Numbered from the stretch's first letter, positions 1 to 8,672 are shown. The stretch: DNA of 32,046 nucleotides from Bradyrhizobium uaiense (GCF_010811875.1 NZ_VKHP01000091.1:1-32046); one strand, 5' to 3'. Numbers and translations are program-made. Notes: generated by a model not told the origin, from the sequence alone.

Positions 1-2
1 AA

Positions 3-25
3 CCCTCCCCCGCAAGGGGGGAGGG
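3..25. repeat. C-rich/G-rich hairpin at window edge
   Basis: CCCTCCCCC at 3-11 pairs with GGGGGAGGG at 17-25 around a GCAAG loop. It could end a gene to the left of the window or be an intergenic palindrome. No T-tract follows on the plus strand, so I do not call it a terminator. No gene was recognised between here and position 200. Confidence 0.5.
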
Positions 26-199
26 AGCCTGACTGGCGTGCGTCCCTTACGATGAGGCGTTGTAATCGCACGACAATTACAGAATCGACCAGCCCTTCCC
101 AATCCTCGGCCAGCCCGATTTCGAAATCCGGCGAGCGCTCTCGCGTCCGCTGCGGCCTGATCCCGGTCACGCACCCATTGCGCGATGCCGGAGGATCCC

Positions 200-1618
200 G
201 TGACCCGTCGAAAGCTCATCTTCGCTCTCATTGCCAGCACCGCCTTCGGGGCGTTGCTGCTATCCGCCGCCCGCGCCCGCGACGTCCCGAAGGTGGCGAC
301 CGGCTTTGTCGCCAACGTCGTCTGCTCGGAGACCTTCGTCAGCGGGCTCGATCCGAAGCGGAACCTGGCCGAGACCACCGAGGCGATGCCGGGCGCCGGC
401 CTGATCACCTGGGCGATGGACACCGAGATCGACCTCGACCGCAGGGACGTCACCGTGACGCTGCTCGGGTTCGGCCGCAGCCATGCGGTCTATCGCGAGG
501 GCGTCGGCTGCACCCTCGAACATGGCGAGGTACTGGCGGACATCGCGCTGCCGCCCGCACGGCCGCAGGCCGCGCTGCTGCCCGAGATCGCCGGCCCCGC
601 GGTTGTCGCGCCACAGAGCCCGCAGCTCGTGGCCGCGCTCGATCGCGCTTTTGCCGAACCGGCGGAGCCGCCGTTCCGCCGCACCCGCGCTGTTGTCGTG
701 ATGAAAGACGGCCGCGTCGTCGCCGAGCGCTACGCCGACGGCATCGGCATCGATAAGCCGCTGCTCGGCACCAAATCGGTGATCTCGGCCTTGATCGGAG
801 TTTTGGTGCGCGACGGCAAGCTCGCGGTCGACCAACCGGTGCCGATCGCCGCCTGGAAAAATCCCGACGATCCGCGCCACGCGATCACGATCGATCAATT
901 GTTGCGTCACACCGCGGGCCTTGCGCTCGGCAGCTCGTTGCAGGCCTCACTGGCCTCCACGCTCGAACCGGTCAACCGGATGAAGTACATGGAACCCGAC
1001 ATGGCCGCGTACGCCGAGAGCATTTCGCTCGAGACCGCGCCGGGCCAAGCCTGGAATTATCACGACGGCAATTTCATCATCCTCTCGCATCTGATCCGCG
1101 ACGCGGCCGGCGGTCATGCCGCCGACGTGCTGCGCTTCGCGCGCCGCGAATTGTTCGATCCGCTCGGCATGCGTAACGTCGTCATGCAGTTCGATGCGGC
1201 GGGCACGCCAGAAGGATCAGGCGCGATCATGGCGAGCGCACGCGATTGGGCGCGGTTCGGCCAGCTCTATCTCGATGACGGCGTGGCCGGCGGCCGGCGC
1301 ATCCTGCCCGCGGGCTGGGTGAAGTACTCGGCGTCGCCGACGCCAAACGCCTGGGTCGGCATCGGCGCAGGCTTCTGGAGCAATCTCGGCGACAGTTTTG
1401 GCGCCAAATATCGCGTCGAGCACGGCATGCCGCGCGACGCGTTCTTCGCCAAGGGCACGATCGGGCAGTATGTGATTATCGTGCCGTCACAGCGGCTGGT
1501 CATCGTGCGGCTCGGCCGTTCGCCGAACTCGCCGCCCAAGGCGGACGGTGTGTTCGACCTCGTTCGCGATGTCGTCGCGGCAATGTCCAGCAACGCGAAG
1601 CTCGCGGGTGGCAATTGA
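200..1618 (+). CDS. Exported serine hydrolase (beta-lactamase/PBP-like) homologue lacking the SxxK serine
   Basis: The protein resembles the beta-lactamase-related serine hydrolases (class C/esterase type). The start is placed at GTG 200 because GGAGG at 190-194 sits 5 nt upstream; an in-frame ATG at 185 would add five residues. The N-terminus is a signal peptide (TRRKLIFALIASTAFGALLL, then SAARA before a likely cleavage), so export is expected. The hydrolase domain runs from about residue 150 to the end, with a conserved-looking DQLLRHTAGL, a WNYHDGN block (Tyr motif) and a C-terminal GTIGQYVIIVP block. The active-site region at 758-778 reads PLLGTKS, whereas relatives usually have a Ser-x-x-Lys just before this KS. 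A three-residue in-frame loss of the segment holding the nucleophile is the simplest reading. It may be a pseudoenzyme or use another chemistry. Family assignment is firm; activity is doubtful. Confidence 0.85.
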   Translation: MTRRKLIFALIASTAFGALLLSAARARDVPKVATGFVANVVCSETFVSGLDPKRNLAETTEAMPGAGLITWAMDTEIDLDRRDVTVTLLGFGRSHAVYREGVGCTLEHGEVLADIALPPARPQAALLPEIAGPAVVAPQSPQLVAALDRAFAEPAEPPFRRTRAVVVMKDGRVVAERYADGIGIDKPLLGTKSVISALIGVLVRDGKLAVDQPVPIAAWKNPDDPRHAITIDQLLRHTAGLALGSSLQASLASTLEPVNRMKYMEPDMAAYAESISLETAPGQAWNYHDGNFIILSHLIRDAAGGHAADVLRFARRELFDPLGMRNVVMQFDAAGTPEGSGAIMASARDWARFGQLYLDDGVAGGRRILPAGWVKYSASPTPNAWVGIGAGFWSNLGDSFGAKYRVEHGMPRDAFFAKGTIGQYVIIVPSQRLVIVRLGRSPNSPPKADGVFDLVRDVVAAMSSNAKLAGGN

Positions 1619-1744
1619 CCGGCACGTCACACACCGCCCGCGGGATCGTGAATTGAATCTCCGCGCGAGGAATTTTCTGATGCGGTGGCGCATCTCGCAG
1701 GAGGTGCGCCACCGTTTTGAAAATCGCCGCAGCCGGAGACCATC

Positions 1745-2035
1745 ATGCCGAAAGCCTACTGGATCGTGCACGTCACGGTGCACGACGAAGCGCGCTATCC
1801 CGAATACCTCGCCGCCGCGATGCCGGTATTCGCCAGATACGGCGCCAATTTCATCGTGCGCAACGGCCCCTTTGAGGTGATGGAAGGCGCAGCGCGCCAG
1901 CGCAATTTCGTCATCGAGTTCAGGGATCGCGCCACCGCGATGGAATGCTACACCTGCGCGGAATATCAGGCCGCCAAGGCGATCCGGCAGAAATATTCGG
2001 ACGGGGATTTTGTGATTATCGATGGCGAGGGGTAG
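1745..2035 (+). CDS. DUF1330 family protein
   Basis: This 96-residue protein has the DUF1330 layout, a small ferredoxin-like alpha/beta fold related to the dimeric alpha-beta barrel superfamily. Visible landmarks are the opening KAYWIVHVTVHD strand, the Y-x-x-Y-L-A-A-A helix, the central GPFEVMEG segment, and the VIEFRDRATAMECY block followed by a C-terminal VIIDG. The family has no established reaction. It is cytoplasmic, with no signal peptide or membrane segment. GGAGACC lies just upstream of the ATG. It stands alone 126 bases after the serine-hydrolase homologue and is followed by intergenic palindromes, so operon membership is uncertain. Confidence 0.85.
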   Translation: MPKAYWIVHVTVHDEARYPEYLAAAMPVFARYGANFIVRNGPFEVMEGAARQRNFVIEFRDRATAMECYTCAEYQAAKAIRQKYSDGDFVIIDGEG

Positions 2036-2042
2036 GCCCTTT

Positions 2043-2145
2043 GTCATTCCGGGGCTCGCGAAGCGAGAACCCGGAATCCATTTCACCGCTTGTTCTGTTG
2101 TGCGATGGATTCCGGGCTCAGCGCTCCGGGCTGCCCCGGAATGAC
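2043..2145. repeat. Intergenic palindromic element R1
   Basis: GTCATTCCGGGG at 2043-2054 is matched by CCCCGGAATGAC at 2134-2145. An inner pair (CCCGGAATCCAT / ATGGATTCCGGG) gives a long imperfect hairpin of about 100 bases. Elements with the same ends recur at 19617-19743 and 27538-27640. Confidence 0.8.
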
Positions 2146-2180
2146 GGAAGAGAGTGCCGCGGCTCGATGCAACAAACTCA

Positions 2181-2306
2181 TCGTCGTCCCGGCGATAGCC
2201 GGGACCCATAGCCACCGCTGCAAGTGGTTACGCGATGCTGGAGCGACGAATCCCATTCACGACGCTCGCCGCGGCGTATGGGTCCCGGCTTTCGCCGGGA
2301 CGACGA
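2181..2306. repeat. Intergenic palindromic element R2
   Basis: TCGTCGTCCCGGC at 2181-2193 is matched by GCCGGGACGACGA ending at 2306, with an inner pair GGGACCCATA / TATGGGTCCC. It belongs to a second sequence family that also includes the element at 8517-8637. Together with R1 it fills most of the gene-free stretch 2036-2352; nothing else was seen there. Confidence 0.8.
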
Positions 2307-2352
2307 CTGTGGGCTTGGCAGCTCGCCCTGCGTTGTAACGATGACAGCTGGC

Positions 2353-3723
2353 TTACTGCCGTCCCAGCTGCGTCGCCTTCTCAACGCGATCGAACCGCTC
2401 CAGCGTCAGGATCGCATCCGCGAGCTGGTCGGCGCGCTTGTCGAGCACCGGGCGGGCCAGCGTCAAAAACTTCTGCTGCATCGCCTGCGCGTCGGGGAAC
2501 GAGGTCGGCTCGCCGGACGGATCGGCATAGAGGCGCTCATGCACGCCGTCGTCGGTGGTGATCGAGACGCGGGCGCCGAACGGGTGAGTGCGGCCGATTT
2601 CGAGCCGATCGTCCTGCACCACGTCGAACTTGTCGGCGAGCGCGTCGATCGCCTTGTCCCCCAGCCGGTCGTAATCGTCCCAGCCGAAATGGCCCTGGTC
2701 GAGTGCGATCGCGCCGGTGAAGAACATCGAGAACTGGCCGCCGACCACCGAGGTCGGGTGGCGCTTGGTGGCGGCATCGCCGGTCAATGTGATGCCGTTG
2801 CGGTGCAGGCCGATTTCGACCTTCCTGATCTGGTCCGGCGTCAGATTGTGCTCGCGCCGCATCGCGATCAGCGCGTCGATCGCGGCGTGGGTGTAGCGGC
2901 AGCTCGGATAGGGCTTCACGCCGATCTTCAGCGTCTCATAGGTGTGGCCCAAGTCCGCCACCGCCTTGTCCGGATGCGCATCATCGGTATAGCCGACCAA
3001 AAGGCCATGTTTGCCCTCGACCGACTCGCTCGAACCGATGAAGTCGTTGCGTGCGAGGGTCGCGGCGATCACGCCGTTCATCGCAGCGGCGCCGACCTGG
3101 TAGCGCTTGTTCCAGGCGCCGTTGACCAGGAATTGCAGCGAGCCCGCAGCCTGGCTGCCGGAGACGCCGAACGCGGAGATAATCTGCTGCTTCGAGAGGC
3201 CGAACAGCTTGGCCGCCGCGGCTGCGGCGCCATAGGTGCCGGCCGTCGCGGTCGGGTGGAAGCCGCGGGCATAATGCGAGGTCGGATCGAGCGCGTTGCC
3301 GAGCCGGCAGCACACTTCATAGCCGGCGACGATCGCGGTCAGCACGTCGCGGCCGGAGGCGCCGACCATCTCGCCGACCGCGAACGCGGCGGGCACCACC
3401 GGCGCACTCGGATGCAGCGAGGAATCGGCATGGGTATCGTCGAAGTCGAGCGAATGGCCGAGCGCGCCGTTGAGCAACGCCGCCACCGCCGGGGTCCAGG
3501 TCTTGGTGTCGCCGAACACCGTGGCCTCGCCCTTGCCGTCCAGCGCCAGCGCCTCCAGCATCTTCATCAGCGCGGGCGTCGATTCCGCATCGCGGCGGGC
3601 CCGGATGGTGCTGCCCAGGAAATCCAGCGTCAAAACCTTGGCGCGCTCCAGCACCTCCGGCGGGATGTCCTCGAATTTCAGGTCGGCGACATAGGCGGCG
3701 AGCGTTGCGGTTTCGTGGGCCAT
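2353..3723 (-). CDS. MmgE/PrpD family protein
   Basis: The protein belongs to the MmgE/PrpD family, which includes 2-methylcitrate dehydratase and cis-aconitate decarboxylase. It is 456 residues, the usual length. Family landmarks are the N-terminal helical region (LAAYVADLKFEDIPPEVLER), the GHSLDFDDTH segment near residue 90 with Asp-Asp-Thr-His in the active-site loop, GYEVCCRLG, the Gly/Ala-rich HPTATAGTYGAAAAAAKLFG, and KPYPSCRYTHAAIDA. GAGGAA lies about 6 nt before the ATG. No propionate-pathway neighbours (prpB, prpC) are present, so the substrate cannot be named. It is divergent from the FUSC gene across a 132-bp gap. It is probably a cytoplasmic hydro-lyase, decarboxylase or epimerase-like enzyme of organic-acid metabolism. 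Confidence 0.9.
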   Translation of the reverse strand: MAHETATLAAYVADLKFEDIPPEVLERAKVLTLDFLGSTIRARRDAESTPALMKMLEALALDGKGEATVFGDTKTWTPAVAALLNGALGHSLDFDDTHADSSLHPSAPVVPAAFAVGEMVGASGRDVLTAIVAGYEVCCRLGNALDPTSHYARGFHPTATAGTYGAAAAAAKLFGLSKQQIISAFGVSGSQAAGSLQFLVNGAWNKRYQVGAAAMNGVIAATLARNDFIGSSESVEGKHGLLVGYTDDAHPDKAVADLGHTYETLKIGVKPYPSCRYTHAAIDALIAMRREHNLTPDQIRKVEIGLHRNGITLTGDAATKRHPTSVVGGQFSMFFTGAIALDQGHFGWDDYDRLGDKAIDALADKFDVVQDDRLEIGRTHPFGARVSITTDDGVHERLYADPSGEPTSFPDAQAMQQKFLTLARPVLDKRADQLADAILTLERFDRVEKATQLGRQ

Positions 3724-3855
3724 CGTGTTTCCTCAATCTTGCGGCGCAGGGTAGGCGGGCGGGTTTGGCCTTTCAAGCCACCTTGCCGCCGCGGGCAGCA
3801 GCCATGCTCGACGTCCTTTAACATAGGCCTTTCCATTGATTGCGGATCAGGGTGC

Positions 3856-4995
3856 ATGAGGACCTTCGCAAAACGCATGTTCGACAAGCTTTGGAGCCGC
3901 AAGACGCAGCTGGCGCTGGCGGTACGGATCGCGTCCGCCGGCGTGGCGGCCTATGTCATCGCGGTGGCGCTGAACCTCATGCTGCCGCTCTGGGCGGTGC
4001 TGACCTCGCTGATCGTGACGCAAATGAGCGTCGGCCGCTCGCTGAAGGCAACGAGGGACTACATGCTCGGCACCATCGGGGGCGCCATTTATGGCGGCGC
4101 GATCGCGGTGCTGATCCCGCATTCCGGCGAGGGCAGCCTGCTGGCGCTGCTGGTGCTGGCGATCGTGCCGCTGGCCTTCATCGCCGCGCTCAATCCCAGC
4201 CTGAACTCGGCGACGGTGACGGCGGTAATCGTGCTGCTGCTGCCGACGATGCATCATTCCAACCCGCTGGACTCCGCGATCGACCGCGTCCTCGAGGTCA
4301 CGGTCGGCGCGCTCACCGGTCTTGTGATCTCGTTCCTGGTGCTGCCGTCGCGCGCGGTCAGCCAGATCCGGGTCAATGGCTCAAAGCTGCTGGAACTGCT
4401 TGCGGCGGCGTTCGCCGAATTGCTCGCCGGCCTGACCCGGGGTCTCGACAACGACGCGCTGCACCGGATCCAGGACGGCATCGGCACCGCGGTGACCAAT
4501 CTGCACGCGACCGGCATGGAAGCCGAGCGCGAGCGCTCGATGCATCTGTCATCGGGGCCGGACACCGGGCCATTGCTGCGGACCATCCAGCGGCTGCGGC
4601 ATGACGTCGTGATGATCGGGCGCGCCTGCGTCGTGCCGCTGCCGGCCGATATCCAGGCCAGGCTGGCGCGACCGCTGGCCGACGTCAGCAAGGCGATCGT
4701 GACTTACATGGTGGCGGTCGCGACCGCCTTGCGCGCCGGCAGCGGCCCGGCCGACATGGCGCCGGTCGATGCCGCGCTGCATGCCTATAGCGAGGAGGTC
4801 ACCGCGGTCCGCAGGGATGGCCTGATCCGCGGCCTGCCGGTCGATGCCGCCGAACGCTTCTACGCGCTCGGCTTCTCGCTCGACCAGATGCGGCAGAATT
4901 TGAACGACCTCAAGCGCTGCCACGGCAATTGGTGCACCAACGAGGATGCCTCGGAGAAGATCGTCGCTGAGACGCCGGAGAAGAGCGCGGCCTAA
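3856..4995 (+). CDS. FUSC family inner-membrane protein (short form)
   Basis: This 379-residue membrane protein has a hydrophobic N-terminal half with about six membrane segments (roughly residues 19-40, 43-58, 72-90, 96-112, 118-132, 147-165) and a soluble, helical C-terminal half. The organisation and the IVTQMSVGRSLKATRDYMLGT segment fit the FUSC (fusaric acid resistance/aromatic acid exporter) superfamily. Full AaeB/YccS-type proteins are about 650-720 residues with two such halves, so this is a half-size version. The frame is open far upstream (to 2224), but that part lies opposite the MmgE/PrpD gene; ATG 3856 is chosen as the first start after it. A role in exporting small organic acids is a family inference; no periplasmic adaptor is nearby. 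Confidence 0.82.
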   Translation: MRTFAKRMFDKLWSRKTQLALAVRIASAGVAAYVIAVALNLMLPLWAVLTSLIVTQMSVGRSLKATRDYMLGTIGGAIYGGAIAVLIPHSGEGSLLALLVLAIVPLAFIAALNPSLNSATVTAVIVLLLPTMHHSNPLDSAIDRVLEVTVGALTGLVISFLVLPSRAVSQIRVNGSKLLELLAAAFAELLAGLTRGLDNDALHRIQDGIGTAVTNLHATGMEAERERSMHLSSGPDTGPLLRTIQRLRHDVVMIGRACVVPLPADIQARLARPLADVSKAIVTYMVAVATALRAGSGPADMAPVDAALHAYSEEVTAVRRDGLIRGLPVDAAERFYALGFSLDQMRQNLNDLKRCHGNWCTNEDASEKIVAETPEKSAA

Positions 4996-5009
4996 GATCT
5001 ACGCAAAAC

Positions 5010-5498
5010 TCATCCAACGGCCTTGCGCAGCATCACGGGCACGATCAGGCGGTGGAACGGCATGATCACTGCAAGATACGTGCGCCCGAGCCAGTTATGG
5101 GTGAGCACCAGCGTGGTCGCGGTGATGCTGCGCGCGGCTCCTGCGGGCGCGATGTCGACTGGCGCGACGTCGACGACAAGCCGGAAGTCGAGATGCTTGT
5201 CGTTGAAGCCCGCGACCAGCCGCTCCGGGGTTTCGCTGACCACCGGAAAGATCCCGATCATGTCGCACGCCACGCCTTCTGTCGCGCCCGAGGTCTTCAG
5301 GCCGAACGGTGCGACCAGGAGATTGCGCAAGGCAACCAGCCATTCGAACCAGCGCGGCTGCCCTGCCACCATTGCCTCCGTCGCGTGCCGCGCATCGAGG
5401 TCGGGGCGCGTGGTCGCAATCCGGAACGCATCGGCAAACTGCGCGCCGGCGAGCAGCGCAGCGGAATCCACGTTCGGCGTGACCTCGTCGACCCTCAT
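5010..5498 (-). CDS. DUF2867 family protein
   Basis: The 162-residue protein starts at the ATG whose bases overlap the TGA stop of the MATE transporter gene (ATGA, complement of 5495-5498), so the two are very likely translationally coupled. The frame is open further upstream, but only inside the MATE gene. The sequence resembles DUF2867 proteins, with ADAFRIATTRPDLDAR near the start, an FGLKTSG block, the central GIFPVVSETPERLVAGFNDKHLDFR segment, and the C-terminal NWLGRTYLAVIMPFHRLIVP. The function of the family is unknown. No signal peptide or clear membrane segment was seen. Pairing with a transporter suggests an accessory role, which is inference only. Confidence 0.82.
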   Translation of the reverse strand: MRVDEVTPNVDSAALLAGAQFADAFRIATTRPDLDARHATEAMVAGQPRWFEWLVALRNLLVAPFGLKTSGATEGVACDMIGIFPVVSETPERLVAGFNDKHLDFRLVVDVAPVDIAPAGAARSITATTLVLTHNWLGRTYLAVIMPFHRLIVPVMLRKAVG

Positions 5499-6913
5499 CC
5501 AACCAGTCTGCGTGCCAGAAGGCGGAAACGCAAGATCAGGAGGGTGGCATAAACCGCAGTCCCGAGCGACAGCCCGATCCAGACGCCGGGGGCGTTGAGC
5601 CTGGCCCAGAAGGCCAGCGCGGAGGCCGACGCAAACCCGATCAGCCAATAGCTGATGACGGCGAACAGCAGCGGCACCTGGGTGTCGTTCATGCCGCGCA
5701 GCGCGCCGGCGCAGGTGGTCTGGACACCGTCGGCGATGAAGAAGGTCGCGCCGATCAAGAGCAGCGCCGCGGTAAGCTGCGCGGTGGCGTCAGAGGCCTC
5801 ACCGAGGAACAGCGCGGCGATCTCGAAGCGGGCCAGGATCACCGCGAGCGTCATGATGCTCATGAAGACGCCGCTGAGCCCGACGGCGACGAAGCCGGCG
5901 CGCTGCACCGCGTCGGTGTCGCGACGGCCGACGGCCTGGCCGACCCGCACGGTCGCAGCCATGCTGACGCCGAACGGCACCATGAACAGGATCGCCGCGA
6001 TCTGCAGCGCGATCTGGTGCGCAGCCAGCGCCGTGGTGCTGATCAGCCCCATCAAGAGGCCGGCCGCGCCGAACAGGCCGTATTCGAGCAGAAAGGCAAT
6101 CGAGATCGGCGCGCCGACGGCGACAAGCTTGCCCATCAGCGGCCAGTCGATGCGCCAGACGCGGCTGAACACATGGTATTTGCGGAACGGGCGGCGCCGC
6201 GCCGCGAACCACACGCCGGCGAGGAAGGTGCCGAGATTGACGATCGTGGTCGCAAGTCCGGCGCCGAACATGCCGAGCTCGGGCATGCCCCATTTGCCGT
6301 AGAGCAGCAGGTAAACCATCAGTGCGTTGGCCGGGATCGCCGCAAGTGTGATCCACAGCACCGGCTCCGGCCGGTTCACCGCACTCATGAAGCCGCGGAG
6401 CGCAATGAACCACAGCGCCGGCAGGATGCCCCAGCCGAGCCCGAACAGATATTGCTGCGCCAGATGCGCGGTAGCCTTGGTCTGGCCCAGCGCGAGCAGG
6501 ATGCGCTCACCTTGGAACGGCAGCGCCATCAGCGGCAGCACCATGAAGAAGCCGGCCCACAGCCCGACGCGCAGCGCGCGCCGCATCACGCGCGGGTCGC
6601 GGGCGCCGAACGCCTGCGCGGCCAGTGGCGAGACCGCCGACATCATGCCCATGCCGATCGTGAAGCTGACGAAATACACGGTATGCGCCAGCGCCGCCGC
6701 GGCGATGCTTTCGCTGCCGAGTCGGCCGATGAAGGCGAGATCTGTCGTCATCATCGCGATCTGCCCGAGCTGCGTCAGCGCCAGCGGCACCGCGAGCTTC
6801 AGCGTCTCCGCGAGCTCGGCCGTGAGCAGCTTGCGGGGTACGGCAAACGCCGCCCCGGAGGGGACGACGGTCGCGCGCGCCGCGGCCGGGTCGATCTTGT
6901 CGATGCAGGTCAT
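5495..6913 (-). CDS. MATE family efflux transporter
   Basis: The protein is a 472-residue polytopic inner-membrane antiporter of the MATE (NorM-like) family, with about twelve hydrophobic segments. It opens with a cytoplasmic N-terminus, then AVPLALTQLGQIAMMTTDLAFIGRLG, a typical first-helix signature, and GMMSAVSPLAAQAFGARD, the family loop after helix two. The second half repeats the pattern (GAPISIAFLLEYGLFG, ALAAHQIALQIAAILFMVPFGVSMAATVRVGQAVG). MATE proteins export cationic drugs, dyes or secondary metabolites in exchange for Na+ or H+; the substrate here is unknown. No obvious Shine-Dalgarno precedes ATG 6913. It is the first gene of a two-gene unit with the overlapping DUF2867 gene. 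Confidence 0.93.
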   Translation of the reverse strand: MTCIDKIDPAAARATVVPSGAAFAVPRKLLTAELAETLKLAVPLALTQLGQIAMMTTDLAFIGRLGSESIAAAALAHTVYFVSFTIGMGMMSAVSPLAAQAFGARDPRVMRRALRVGLWAGFFMVLPLMALPFQGERILLALGQTKATAHLAQQYLFGLGWGILPALWFIALRGFMSAVNRPEPVLWITLAAIPANALMVYLLLYGKWGMPELGMFGAGLATTIVNLGTFLAGVWFAARRRPFRKYHVFSRVWRIDWPLMGKLVAVGAPISIAFLLEYGLFGAAGLLMGLISTTALAAHQIALQIAAILFMVPFGVSMAATVRVGQAVGRRDTDAVQRAGFVAVGLSGVFMSIMTLAVILARFEIAALFLGEASDATAQLTAALLLIGATFFIADGVQTTCAGALRGMNDTQVPLLFAVISYWLIGFASASALAFWARLNAPGVWIGLSLGTAVYATLLILRFRLLARRLVG

Positions 6914-6970
6914 GATGGCACGTCTAGCACGGCAAACCGGCCGGAAGGATGGCCAAGCTGCCGCAGGAAG

Positions 6971-8263
6971 TTAGGTTCGCGCTGGAATCCGCTTGATCTT
7001 GGCGCCGAGCGCGTTGAGCCGCTCGTCGATCCGCTCATAGCCGCGCTCGATCTGGTCGGCGTTGTTGATGGTGGAGGTGCCGTTGGCGCACACCGCGGCC
7101 AGCAGCATCGCCATACCGGCGCGAATGTCGGGTGAATTCATCGGGGCGCCGCGCAGCCGGCTCGGACCGGCCACGATCGCGCGATGCGGATCGCACAGCA
7201 CGATCCGGCCGCCCATCGCGATCAGGTTGTCGACGAAGAACATCCGCGACTCGAACATCTTCTCGTGCATCAGGATGACGCCGTCGCACTGCGTCGCGGT
7301 GACGATCGCGATCGACATCAGGTCGGCCGGGAAGGCCGGCCAGGGCTGGTCCTCGAGCTTCGGCACATGGCCGCCGAAATCGTCGTGGATCTTCATGGTC
7401 TGGTTCGACGGCACGACGAGGTCGTCGCCCTCGACGCCGCAGACGATGCCGAGCCGCTCAAAACCCATCCGGATCGAGCGCAGATGCTCGACGCCGGCGC
7501 GCGCGATGCGCAGCGGCGAGCGGGTCACCGCAGCAAGCCCGATCAGCGAACCGACCTCGATATGATCGGGCTGGATCGCGAAGGTCGCGCTGCCGAGCGT
7601 CGCCGGCCCGTGCACGGTGATGGTGTTGGTGCCGACGCCTTCGATCCTGGCGCCGAGCGCAATCAAAAAATTGGCGAGATCCTGCACATGCGGCTCGGAG
7701 GCCGCGTTGCGCAGATAGGTGGTGCCGCGGGCGGCGACGGCGGCGACCAGCGCGTTCTCCGTCGCGGTGACGCTGGGCTCGTCGAGGAACACGTCGGCGC
7801 CCTTCAGCTTCGAGGCGCGGAATTCGAGCCGGTGCGTCGCAGTGACCGTGGCGCCGAGCTGCTCGAACGCCAAAAAGTGCGTGTCGAGCCGACGGCGGCC
7901 GATCACGTCGCCGCCGGGCGGCGGCAGTGCGACCTCGCCGCAGCGGGCAAGCAGCGGACCCGCGAGCAGGATCGAGGCGCGGATGCGCGCGCACAGAACC
8001 GGGTCGAGATCGGCGGCGCGGATCTCCTTGGCATGAATTTGCAGCGTGTTGCGCTCGGTCCATTCGGCGCTGGCGCCGACCGAGCGGCACAGCTCGACCA
8101 AGGTTTCGGTGTCGCGGATGCGCGGCACGTTGGTCAGCGTGACCGGGTGTTCGGTGAGCAGGGCAGCGGCGATGATCGGCAGCGCGGAGTTCTTGTTGCC
8201 CGACGGCTCGATGGTGCCCGAAAGGCGGCGGCCGCCTTCGACGATGTATTGGATCGGCGGCAC
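6971..8263 (-). CDS. murA: UDP-N-acetylglucosamine 1-carboxyvinyltransferase (MurA), Cys-to-Asp active-site variant
   Basis: MurA transfers enolpyruvate from PEP to UDP-GlcNAc, the first committed step of peptidoglycan synthesis in the cytoplasm. The protein is 430 residues, a normal length. It keeps the substrate-binding SGNKNSALPI block (Lys24, Asn25), the WPAFPADLMS motif, and the C-terminal DIRAGMAMLLAA and ERGYERIDERL segments with the conserved Arg. In the catalytic loop the sequence is PPGGDVIGRRRLD, where E. coli has PGGCTIGARP. Asp119 (codon 7907-7909, GAC on the minus strand) therefore replaces the fosfomycin-reactive Cys115. Such Asp forms are known to be active and fosfomycin-insensitive in mycobacteria and chlamydiae. 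The start is a GTG with AGGGGA upstream. A second, Cys-type MurA elsewhere in the genome is possible. Confidence 0.93.
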   Translation of the reverse strand: MPPIQYIVEGGRRLSGTIEPSGNKNSALPIIAAALLTEHPVTLTNVPRIRDTETLVELCRSVGASAEWTERNTLQIHAKEIRAADLDPVLCARIRASILLAGPLLARCGEVALPPPGGDVIGRRRLDTHFLAFEQLGATVTATHRLEFRASKLKGADVFLDEPSVTATENALVAAVAARGTTYLRNAASEPHVQDLANFLIALGARIEGVGTNTITVHGPATLGSATFAIQPDHIEVGSLIGLAAVTRSPLRIARAGVEHLRSIRMGFERLGIVCGVEGDDLVVPSNQTMKIHDDFGGHVPKLEDQPWPAFPADLMSIAIVTATQCDGVILMHEKMFESRMFFVDNLIAMGGRIVLCDPHRAIVAGPSRLRGAPMNSPDIRAGMAMLLAAVCANGTSTINNADQIERGYERIDERLNALGAKIKRIPART

Positions 8264-8672
8264 GCGGAATGTCCCCTAACGCATCATGCAGACTTGGATT
8301 CAAACTCGGCCATTCGAAATTCCATAACGGAATCAATGGCTGTCCGGCACCGTAACACAACTCCCGGCGCAGCTTCCACCCGAAAGGTAGCCACGCAACC
8401 GTACCGGTCGCGTTGTCACGGATACGTCATTCTCGCCGCGCCATCGCGTCGGAAAGCGCGTGTCTGCCTCTGAGGACGACGGTCTGAGATATTGTAGCGA
8501 GCGGCCTCCCTACGCCGTCGTCCTGGCGAAAGCCAGGACCCATTACCACCGAGTTCGATTGGGAGTGAGATCGTGGCCCCAGCGTCGCGCAACAGCAAGC
8601 GGTTGGGGTAATGGGTCCTGGCTTTCGCCAGGACGACACTGAATACATTCACACTCTCTCGGGTGCAGGCCG
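8264..8672. other. Gene-free stretch murA-gyrB
   Basis: No coding frame stands out in these 409 bases. The right part is occupied by the perfect inverted repeat at 8517-8637. The left part (8264-8340) holds the murA leader with its ribosome-binding site AGGGGA. No clear gyrB terminator was seen other than the inverted repeat itself, which lies just downstream of gyrB. Confidence 0.5.
8517..8637. repeat. Intergenic palindromic element R3 with perfect 31-bp arms
   Basis: The arms at 8517-8547 and 8607-8637 are exact reverse complements over 31 bases (beginning GTCGTCCTGGCGAAAGCC), separated by 59 bases. It is a sequence relative of the element at 2181-2306. It lies 35 bases past the gyrB stop codon and could stabilise or end the gyrB transcript. 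Confidence 0.85.

Noticed and set aside
2043..2306. Repeats R1 and R2 as a CRISPR array
   Set aside because: They are inverted, not regularly spaced direct repeats, and there are no cas genes.
2224..3855. Upstream part of the 923-codon open frame that ends as the FUSC protein
   Set aside because: It lies antisense to the MmgE/PrpD gene, and its translation is Arg/Ala/Gly-rich low-complexity typical of a shadow frame. Only the part from 3856 looks like a protein family.
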